The position numbers were made by a program, and so were the translations under genes. A stretch of 64,000 bases of DNA from CBDFKY01 sp965248995 (GTDB lineage: Bacteria > Pseudomonadota > Alphaproteobacteria > Rickettsiales > UBA998). Below the pieces are notes generated by a model. The model did no database searches. It was not told where the DNA came from and saw nothing but the letters and a program-made list of their open reading frames with translations. The stretch spans positions 186,001 to 250,000 of the forward strand of contig CBDFKY010000005.1 of NCBI GenBank assembly GCA_965248995.1. The letters run 5' to 3'. Below, piece by piece: positions 1-6,283 of the stretch. Positions within the stretch are counted from its first letter, which is position 1. Each line of letters starts with the position of its first letter.

Positions 1-1
1 T

Positions 2-343
2 AAAATTGAAGGCGAAAAAAAGCAGCATATCAAAACATTGCGCGGATTCGAGAATACGGAAGGGTTAAGCGGTGCAGCCCTCACCAAAACGGAAGCATAT
101 AAAGAATGGAAGAAGGGGGTTGATGAAGAATACCGCGAACGGATCAATGCACTCAAAGACACGTTACAGGAGGCATATACCAAAGCACGTTGCGCGGCAT
201 TGCAGGACTACCCTATCTTCATGGCGATTGCAGAGGATATAGGCTATGATGCAACAGGTAAACCGTCAGGAAAAGATGACCTGCCCCTGATTACACATGA
301 ACTCTCACGCTTCATTGGAGCCATGAATCAGGGGGAAGCATGA
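2..343 (+). CDS. hsdM: Type I restriction-modification methylase subunit, C-terminal end (partial)
   Basis: The reading frame is open at the left edge and ends at a TGA that overlaps the next ATG by four bases (ATGA), as is usual for hsdM-hsdS. The visible ~113 residues are mostly charged helix, followed by a segment like the C-terminus of N6-adenine methylases (AIAEDIGYDATGKP, then an acidic DLPLI and a helix). HsdM methylates adenine in the site chosen by HsdS and forms the M2S core. The catalytic NPPY/F motif would lie upstream of the window, so the assignment rests on this tail and on the neighbouring hsdS. A TTG at 38 is only an internal codon. hsdR is not visible. Confidence 0.75.
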   Translation, partial: KIEGEKKQHIKTLRGFENTEGLSGAALTKTEAYKEWKKGVDEEYRERINALKDTLQEAYTKARCAALQDYPIFMAIAEDIGYDATGKPSGKDDLPLITHELSRFIGAMNQGEA

Positions 344-1779
344 GTTTTGCCCTCTCCCCCACCATAGACCCAAACAAGATATTTCTCATTCAGAGCAGTG
401 AACTGGAAGGGCGGCTTGATCCATTTTGCTATATTCCTGAGCTTGTCGCCTTGGATAAAATACTGAAATCAAAAACTCCTTATCGGCTTAAAGATTTTTC
501 CATCTATCATGCGGGGGGAGCCACCCCAAAAAAAGATAATGCAGAAAATTATGCAACCAAAGAAGAAGGCGGTGTGCCTTTTATAAGAGTACAAAACCTC
601 TCTATTACAGGTGAATTACAGCTTAACGATTTGGCATTTATTGCGCGAGAAACGCATGAAGGTTTATTAAAGAGAAGCCGCTTACAAGCAGGTGACCTTC
701 TGGTTAAAATTACTGGTGTGGGGAGAATGGCAGTTGCTTCTGTTGTGCCTGAAAACTTTGAAGGCAATATCAATCAGCATATGGTAGTAATTCGTACAGG
801 TTCCAAAGAAATTAGCGAAAATATAGCTGCATATCTTAATTTAGATAGTGTAGAAAAAATAGCGAGTAAAAGGGCTACAGGTGGAACTCGCCCTGCCTTA
901 GATTATAAAGCCCTCCTTTCTATTCCCGTCATAAATGATTCTAATATTAAAGAAAAAACTCAAAAAGCTGTACTTGCCAAGCAACGCAAGGAAGCAGAGG
1001 CGCAAGCGTTGCTGGCAAGTATTGATGATTATCTGCTTTCAGAACTTGGCATCACCCTGCCACCCGCCCCCGACAACACTACCGCCAGCCGCATCTTCAC
1101 CCGCCCTTTAAGCGACCTAACAGGCGGACGGTTTGATCCTCTTTATCATGCAGAACAAATTTTTCATTTCATTGAACATGGTACGTTTGAAACGGAATAT
1201 CTGTTTAAGGGTGTGCAATACATGCAATCTGGTTTTGCTTCTGGAAAGAGCGACCAAGGGAAAGAAGAAAGCGGCATTATTCAGATACGACCAACAAATA
1301 TCACGAATAATAGAGAATTTTCATTTGAGAAAAATATCTATATCCCCTCAAATGAACTGCAAAATAGAAAAAATGACATTTTGCAATATGGTGAAGTCTT
1401 GTTCAATAACACAAACAGCCAGATATTGGTTGGCAAATCCGTATGGTTTGATTTGAAAGGTGACTATTTTTGCTCTAACCATATGACCAGAATCAGGGTA
1501 AAGGCAGAAAAATTGAATCCTCAATACCTGACGCATCTCTTGAACTTATACCAGCGTAAAAAGGTGTTTTTTACCATTTGTACCAACTGGAACAATCAAT
1601 CAGGGGTGAATCCAGAGGTATTACGACAAATAAAAATCCCTTTCCCTCCCCTTCCTAAACAACAGGAAATTGCTGACCATATCAAAGCGATGCGCGCTCA
1701 CGCCAAGCAGTTACAGATTGAAGCAAAAGAGGGGCTAGACACCGCCAAACGTGAAATTGAAGCCATGATTTTAGGGTGA
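340..1779 (+). CDS. hsdS: Type I restriction-modification specificity subunit
   Basis: This 479-residue protein has the two-fold HsdS layout. A first target-recognition domain (about residues 1-190) is followed by a conserved helical spacer rich in K, E and A. A second recognition domain follows (about 255-440), then a C-terminal helix introduced by a PPLPKQQEIADHIKAM motif, the conserved end of HsdS repeats. HsdS recognises a bipartite DNA site and bridges two methylase subunits. Its start overlaps the methylase stop by four bases, and the next gene begins three bases after its stop, so all three are probably one transcript. The DNA is AT-rich compared with the chromosome right of 19.8 kb, which fits horizontal acquisition. 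Confidence 0.9.
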   Translation: MSFALSPTIDPNKIFLIQSSELEGRLDPFCYIPELVALDKILKSKTPYRLKDFSIYHAGGATPKKDNAENYATKEEGGVPFIRVQNLSITGELQLNDLAFIARETHEGLLKRSRLQAGDLLVKITGVGRMAVASVVPENFEGNINQHMVVIRTGSKEISENIAAYLNLDSVEKIASKRATGGTRPALDYKALLSIPVINDSNIKEKTQKAVLAKQRKEAEAQALLASIDDYLLSELGITLPPAPDNTTASRIFTRPLSDLTGGRFDPLYHAEQIFHFIEHGTFETEYLFKGVQYMQSGFASGKSDQGKEESGIIQIRPTNITNNREFSFEKNIYIPSNELQNRKNDILQYGEVLFNNTNSQILVGKSVWFDLKGDYFCSNHMTRIRVKAEKLNPQYLTHLLNLYQRKKVFFTICTNWNNQSGVNPEVLRQIKIPFPPLPKQQEIADHIKAMRAHAKQLQIEAKEGLDTAKREIEAMILG

Positions 1780-1782
1780 TAT

Positions 1783-3369
1783 ATGGTAGCTAGAAAACGA
1801 CCGAAACCTATACAAAATCCTATAATTCTTCGTGGTTTACTGGATAGGGCACTTGCGAATTTTACTTGCTTGCGTGGCTATGCCACCATGAAAGATTTGC
1901 ACGGCATTTCTAAGGCAGACGAAAGCTATCAACGCAGCTTGATTACTAAACACCATGAAAGGATGGTAAATTTTCTTAATGATGAAGAATACCTTTTTTT
2001 CCCTGAAGTCATTTTAGGCGCATCTCTTGTAAATGGTCTGCGAAATGAAATTTATATGGACGATGTAGATGATTTTTTGAAAAATCTGGATCAGGGTAAA
2101 GGGCAATCTCATCCGTTCGATGACTTTACACTGCGGTATAATACCACTGCCTACCAAAACCCAAATGATGCGCGGCAAAAAAACTATTTGAAACGCGCCA
2201 GATTGACGATCACTAATGATGCGTTTCAAAAATTCCATCGTATTGACGGCAATCACCGCTTAAGCGTACTAGATGAGCCTGAAAAGCTAAAAGATGATGC
2301 GCAACGGCAGAAATTTGAAGCATTAAACGTACCCTTTTGCCTTGTCCTGTTTCCTACCAGTGCAGATTTAGAAAAACATAGTCGCGTTTTGTTTCATAAT
2401 CTCAATTTCCACCAGATACCCATCACCAAGGAAAAAAATTTAAGCCTGATTCTGGACCAAGGCAGCCCTTTTGATAATGAGAAATTACGAACCACATTTG
2501 GGGAATCATACCCGCTGGCGCGCCAGATATTAGACAGTTGGGACTTGGAAATGATCCCGCATATCATGGCAGTGATTGAACCAGCGGATGGTGTGGACAA
2601 AGAAAAAGAGTGCAAGCGCACATATCTTATCAATACATTGGAACTACTAAATAAAAAAGAAGTGGTGCATGACGCACAACGGGTAAAAGCCGTATTAGGA
2701 GTAATTAATCCGCTTTTTGAAAATCATATGATGCAGGCATCCCCAAATCATGGCTTGCTTACTGCCTACACCTACTATGCAATCAGCAAACCCCATGCAC
2801 TAAGAATTTTCCATAATTGGGTTGTGCAAAACCACATCTACCATACTGAAAGCATTAAGGCAGAAGAATTAATTAAAGTGTTTGACTGTGTGCTGGAATC
2901 ACGCCACCAAACGGTATTTGTATCCATGCAGTTTAGTCCTGAAACAGAAGGAAATTATGAGGCAATCCAAAAAGCTATTGATGAGGTGAATGCCGATAAC
3001 CGACTTGATTTGAAAATTCAACCCATCCGTATTGACCAGTTTAAGAAAGGCTATTCTTATGAAATTACCGATGAAATTTTAGAACTGATTCAAGGATGTG
3101 GTTTGCTTATTGCAGATTTAACGTATGGTAACAAAAATGTATATCATGAAGTAGGTTTTCTTATGGGGCAAAATGCAGGAAAAGACAAACCGCAAGACAA
3201 TTTTATTTTTGTTTGGAATGATAGTGCATCTAAAGATAAATTTAATAAAGATGTAAGTTTTAATCTAAATCATAAACAAGTGCTTAAAGCTAAGGGTACG
3301 GGTGATATGACGGCACAACTCAAAGAACAGATTGAGATTTTTTATCAGTTGAAAGTGCTTGAGATTTGA
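1783..3369 (+). CDS. DGQHR/ParB-like N-terminal plus TIR/nucleoside-deoxyribosyltransferase-like C-terminal protein
   Basis: This 528-residue protein appears to join two modules. The N-terminal ~370 residues contain FHRIDGNHRLSVL, which resembles the DGQHR motif of DndB and ParB-like proteins. From about residue 382 it changes to TVFVSMQF, then IDQFKKGYSYEI, then IADLTYGNKNVYHEVGF. That pattern is typical of TIR-like or nucleoside 2-deoxyribosyltransferase-like domains found in prokaryotic defence proteins: an ADLT strand, then N-NV-x-E-G. It starts three bases after hsdS and shares its low GC. A role as a nucleotide- or NAD-consuming effector tied to the restriction system is inference. The domain calls rest on motifs only. 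A strong hairpin terminator lies about 170 bases downstream. Confidence 0.7.
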   Translation: MVARKRPKPIQNPIILRGLLDRALANFTCLRGYATMKDLHGISKADESYQRSLITKHHERMVNFLNDEEYLFFPEVILGASLVNGLRNEIYMDDVDDFLKNLDQGKGQSHPFDDFTLRYNTTAYQNPNDARQKNYLKRARLTITNDAFQKFHRIDGNHRLSVLDEPEKLKDDAQRQKFEALNVPFCLVLFPTSADLEKHSRVLFHNLNFHQIPITKEKNLSLILDQGSPFDNEKLRTTFGESYPLARQILDSWDLEMIPHIMAVIEPADGVDKEKECKRTYLINTLELLNKKEVVHDAQRVKAVLGVINPLFENHMMQASPNHGLLTAYTYYAISKPHALRIFHNWVVQNHIYHTESIKAEELIKVFDCVLESRHQTVFVSMQFSPETEGNYEAIQKAIDEVNADNRLDLKIQPIRIDQFKKGYSYEITDEILELIQGCGLLIADLTYGNKNVYHEVGFLMGQNAGKDKPQDNFIFVWNDSASKDKFNKDVSFNLNHKQVLKAKGTGDMTAQLKEQIEIFYQLKVLEI

Positions 3370-3542
3370 CCGATATGTATAGAAATGGTCGTTTTCTATG
3401 TGTGTTCTTTTTATAAAAATTGAGTAGCAAGTTTCCGTAATTACCGAAGTTCCCTATACGGTTCGTTTTAAGAGCGGTCTTTGCTTCCACAGAATTCCCC
3501 CTTGCAGGACTCTCAAAACATCTATATACTTCTACCTAACAT

Positions 3543-3575
3543 GACCAGCCCCACCACAGGCTGGTCTTCTTGTTT
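3543..3575 (+). terminator. Rho-independent terminator after the restriction-modification operon
   Basis: A perfect 8-bp stem GACCAGCC/GGCTGGTC (3543-3550 with 3559-3566) encloses an 8-base loop and is followed by a T-rich run TTCTTGTTTG. It sits between the stop at 3369 and the Abi remnant starting at 3584. Confidence 0.75.
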
Positions 3576-3583
3576 GTAGTGAG

Positions 3584-3980
3584 ATGATGAACTATTCCAA
3601 GCCTTACCTTGCTATCCCTGACCAGCTATCCTTACTTCAACAGCGCGGATTGCATATCACGGATCACGACAAAGCCGCGCATTACCTTTCTAACCTTGGC
3701 TATTACCGCCTTAGTGGGTATTCTTACGCCTTTCGCCAGAGTACACACCGCCCCGATGGAACCGTGCAGGTGCATGATGATTTCAAGGAAGGTGTGCAGT
3801 TTGATGACATCCTTGCCCTGTATGTCTTTGATAAGCGTTTGCGCCTGTTATTGCTGGTTGCGATTGAACGCATAAGCACTGCGAAGAATTCCCGCTCGCT
3901 CACAAGACCCTTGGATTGCGCCTCATGATGACATCCGCTTCAAGTCTGCTCTATTTTTAAGAGAAAAGAATATACAATAA
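3584..3980 (+). pseudogene. Abi_2 (AbiD/AbiF) family gene, N-terminal remnant
   Basis: The first ~95 residues match the start of Abi_2 abortive-infection proteins: KPYLAIPDQLSLLQQRG, then LGYYRLSGYSYAFR, then a KRLRLLLLVAIERI helix. Family members are about 300 residues. Here the frame changes register after IERI and stops at 3928. A different frame continues with WIAPHDDIRFKSALF to a stop at 3980, so the gene has lost its middle and C-terminus through frameshift and deletion. A second, better-preserved C-terminal fragment of the same family lies at 5027-5196. Abi_2 proteins act as phage-exclusion toxins, but this copy is unlikely to work. Confidence 0.75.
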
Positions 3981-4020
3981 AGATAAAGAACGGCTTCATA
4001 ATTATTTAATAATTATTTAA

Positions 4021-4049
4021 TAGACAATGTATATAAACATCTTTATATT
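4021..4049 (+). promoter_or_regulatory. Predicted sigma70-type promoter for the 4113 gene
   Basis: A -35-like TAGACA (4021-4026) and a -10-like TATATT (4044-4049) are separated by exactly 17 bases in very AT-rich DNA. It lies just after two direct copies of AATTATTTAAT (about 4000-4022). The ribosome-binding site AGAGG lies before the ATG at 4113. Confidence 0.5.
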
Positions 4050-4112
4050 AAATTAATGCATACTGATTCTTTGAGTATGAAAGAAGATAAATCCTTATTA
4101 TAGAGGCACCAT

Positions 4113-4925
4113 ATGAGCGAAGTTGAAAATGATGTTATTTCACGTGAAACAGCCAACGGATTTGAGGTAACAGTATTTAAGGGCGGGCAGATCGATGTAA
4201 CGAATACACATGCTAAGCCAGGCGAGCTACAATCGGTTAGTGCGTTTCCTGACGGTAACCGCGCGGGGTATATCGCCACCGCAAATAATGGGATTGATCT
4301 TGCTCCCGCTGGCACAGACTTAAGCCAGATGACACATGGTCATACAGTAGTGGAAATTGATCCTAAATTGTTACACGTGGAAGTGAAACATGACGGTATC
4401 ACTATTTATAAAGTCGATGAAACCAGAACGGTTGAGACGCGGCAAACACAAAAAGCTGAAAGTCCTCCCATCTTCAGTGAAACGGCAAATGGATTTCAGG
4501 TGACAGCTTTGGAAGGTGGTCGTATCATGGTATCCAATACGCACGCTAATACACCAGGGGAACTGCAATCGGTTGATTTATTTCCTGACGGAACACGTAC
4601 TGGTTATGTTCTGACGGAAAATGGCGGCGTTGCTTTGGCTCCTGCGGGGATGGATCTTACGAAGATGACGCATGGCCACACCGTGGTGAACATTGATCCT
4701 GAAAAGTTAAAAGTGCAGGTGCTGCATGACGGTAAGGAAATTCTTGGACTTGACAGAACCGTCAAAACCGAGACACAACGCAGCAATGACCCAGCACGTT
4801 TTGAGGAAATGCTTCAGGGCTTAGATAAATCGGTGCTTGATAAAATAGCCCTTAACCCTTCAGATAGGGAACATACAAATACAGCCGAAAAATCTAATGC
4901 TAAGAGTGGTGGAAGACCACGTTAA
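4113..4925 (+). CDS. Orphan protein with two internal ~100-residue repeats
   Basis: I do not recognise this 270-residue family. It consists of two tandem copies of one domain, at about residues 9-107 and 124-222. Both begin ETANGF(E/Q)VT and share GELQSV, FPDG, LAPAG, MTHGHTVV-IDP and HDG motifs, so an internal duplication is certain. No signal peptide or membrane segment is seen. The tail (about 223-270) is hydrophilic and lysine- and asparagine-rich. The gene has its own predicted promoter and an AGAGG ribosome-binding site. It sits between two broken Abi_2 fragments in the element next to the tRNA-Met scar, so it is probably accessory cargo. Its function is unknown. Confidence 0.7.
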   Translation: MSEVENDVISRETANGFEVTVFKGGQIDVTNTHAKPGELQSVSAFPDGNRAGYIATANNGIDLAPAGTDLSQMTHGHTVVEIDPKLLHVEVKHDGITIYKVDETRTVETRQTQKAESPPIFSETANGFQVTALEGGRIMVSNTHANTPGELQSVDLFPDGTRTGYVLTENGGVALAPAGMDLTKMTHGHTVVNIDPEKLKVQVLHDGKEILGLDRTVKTETQRSNDPARFEEMLQGLDKSVLDKIALNPSDREHTNTAEKSNAKSGGRPR

Positions 4926-4963
4926 TGCCTATCTAAAAAGGGTGGTGCCTCAGTTTGCATATG

Positions 4964-5027
4964 TTGTCATTCTGAGCGCAGCGAAGAATCTCACTGATAC
5001 ATAAGAAATCCTTTGCGACGCTCAGGG
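4964..5027. repeat. REP-like hairpin repeat (GAGCG-AGCGAAGAATC type)
   Basis: Arm CTGAGCGCAGCGAAGAAT (4972-4989) pairs with ATCCTTTGCGACGCTCAG (5008-5025) at 14 of 18 positions across an 18-base loop. The left arm, preceded by TGTCATT, matches a short repeat I know as dispersed in many bacterial genomes. It abuts the second Abi_2 fragment. Confidence 0.5.
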
Positions 5028-5196
5028 TATGTCTTTATAAACGGTTGCGCCTGTTATTGCTGGATGCGATTGAATGCATAGAAGTTGGAAGGAACGTGTG
5101 ATAAACCTCATAGATGCTTTTCCCGCATCACCGCATATCAATGTAGGGATGATGGGAGCGCAAGGGGAATGGAAGCAGTGGGATTTATGGCGGTAA
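5027..5196 (+). pseudogene. Abi_2 family gene, second internal and C-terminal remnant
   Basis: Bases 5029-5085 repeat the segment at about 3832-3888 with a few changes and encode KRLRLLLLDAIECIEV. After a one-base frame change, the sequence encodes FPASPHINVGMMGAQGEWKQ and then WDLWR, ending at the TAA at 5194-5196. That matches the usual Abi_2 C-terminus (a proline/hydrophobic turn, then MG-x(n)-W-x-x-x-x-LW). The central ~130 residues expected for the family are missing. With the 3584 fragment this makes two decayed Abi_2 copies flanking the 4113 gene. Confidence 0.6.
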
Positions 5197-5370
5197 TCCT
5201 TGCGTTTGCGGTGAAAAAGTCTGTGTAATTCCTGTGTAATCGTGCCAAGAAAACCATAGAATATGAGAGAATAAAACTGTTATCTGAATCCGTCATTAAA
5301 GACCCAATAAACTGATTTATATAAATATATAGAACTTTATAGAATGATACAGAACATATCCCTTGAGGTA
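5197..5370. other. Non-coding att-flanking stretch of the element
   Basis: No convincing gene is present. The stretch is AT-rich and has two direct copies of CTGTGTAAT (5221-5229 and 5232-5240), which might be arm-type recombinase sites. It leads directly into the tRNA-Met fragment. Confidence 0.35.
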
Positions 5371-5414
5371 TCATAATCCGCGTGTCGGGGGTTCAAATCC
5401 CTCTCCCGCTACCA
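5371..5414 (+). other. 3' fragment of a tRNA-Met(CAT) gene: displaced att half-site
   Basis: The 44 bases from TCATAATCC through ACCA look like the 3' half of an elongator tRNA-Met. They contain the anticodon CAT with its 3' loop side, a variable loop GTGTC, a T-arm around GTTCAAATC, an acceptor strand TCCCGCT, discriminator A and an encoded CCA. The 5' half is absent; the upstream bases do not fold into a D-arm or acceptor. Tyrosine-recombinase elements that integrate into tRNA genes leave exactly such a duplicated 3' end at the far end of the element. The orientation implies the element lies to the left, with the intact tRNA-Met and integrase outside the window. Confidence 0.75.
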
Positions 5415-5454
5415 TATTTTTCAATTAGCTATGTAGAACCTGCATAAGAAATAA

Positions 5455-5808
5455 ATATTTTATGAAGTTAATGATCAACTTTGGCAACACAGTACGCTCT
5501 CCGGTTCCGGCGCGCTCGCCAAGTGGCAGCAGTACCTCCCCACCCTACTCGGACTCAAGGATTACGTCCTCCACACCATCCCCCAGACCGAGGATTTCTT
5601 CGGCAATGCCATCAGCACCCCCATCAACATCGTCGGCATGTCCGATACCCAGCTTCTTACCAACATCGTCGAGGAAGCGTACGGGCGCACCCTCCCCCTG
5701 ACCATGGCGCAACTCACCGGCGGCATCACCTCCGACGCGGATGCCAGTAAAACATTGCAACCTGTAAATGATAATACTTCCTGGTTTTTCTCTTTACGAG
5801 CAGCATAA
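5455..5808 (+). pseudogene. Orphan C-terminal fragment of an RTX hydrolase
   Basis: From 5497 this frame encodes LSGSGALAKWQQYLPTLLGL and continues through the TEDFFGNAISTPI, SDTQLLTNIVEEAYGRT and MAQLTGGITSDADASKT segments. It is nearly the same as the shared region of the RTX proteins at 6284, 8667 and 11153. There is no plausible start codon and no N-terminal domain. It ends with VNDNTSWFFSLRAA, a tail resembling those of the neighbouring RTX proteins. The match begins abruptly about 80 bases after the tRNA-Met scar. I infer it is the last piece of an older array member truncated on its 5' side. Confidence 0.8.
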
Positions 5809-5830
5809 AAATCTGGTAAGGAAAATTGCT

Positions 5831-6273
5831 ATGAAAAAACGATATCTGCTTCTGCTGCCTGTTTTCGCCCTGATGCTACCTGCGGGACTAAACTACTCTG
5901 GTATGTGCCTAGCGGAAGGCGGATGGCTTAGTGATGAGGAGCGGATTGATATAGCAATTCAACGCATCATTTCTCAAAAAAAAGTATGGATTTCTGATGG
6001 TGCAGCAGGTTCGCAAGAATATGATTTTGTGCCCTATGCTTCAGTAAAGGAGTTTAAGAAAAAAAATCCCAATTGTTGTACTGTTTATGGGGGGGCTATA
6101 AGGACTATTTTCCATCCGACTCTTTTTTAAATAAAATCTTTGGTTATGGTTATCATAACATCGCTTTTGACTATGAAGCAAAATACCTTGATAATGGAAA
6201 AATAAAAATTTCATACCTTAAAGACACTATTTACACTTACGATAATTGCCAAAAACTTAGAAACCTAAATTGA
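5831..6273 (+). pseudogene. Small secreted protein, frameshifted at a G7 run (possible partner of the 6284 RTX protein)
   Basis: The ATG at 5831 follows AAGGA and begins a clear signal peptide (MKKRYLLLLPVFALMLPAG, then LAEGG). The frame runs to a stop at 6130. Adding one G to the seven-G run at 6089-6095 lets it continue in the frame that ends at 6273, giving an ~147-residue protein ending with a tyrosine-rich segment (SFLNKIFGYGYHN, YDNCQKL). The restored stop is 11 bases before the RTX gene at 6284, and the same small-gene-then-RTX order recurs twice more. I do not recognise the family. Loss of function, slippage-based switching or a sequencing error are all possible. Confidence 0.65.
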
Positions 6274-6283
6274 TGAGATTGTT

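Noticed and set aside
5138..5374. A 78-codon minus-strand frame overlapping the att region
   Set aside because: It runs antisense to the Abi_2 C-terminal remnant and into the tRNA fragment, with no ribosome-binding site and no recognisable protein features.
5371..5414. A functional tRNA gene at the scar
   Set aside because: Only the anticodon-to-CCA half is present. The upstream bases do not provide a D-arm or a 5' acceptor strand complementary to TCCCGCT.
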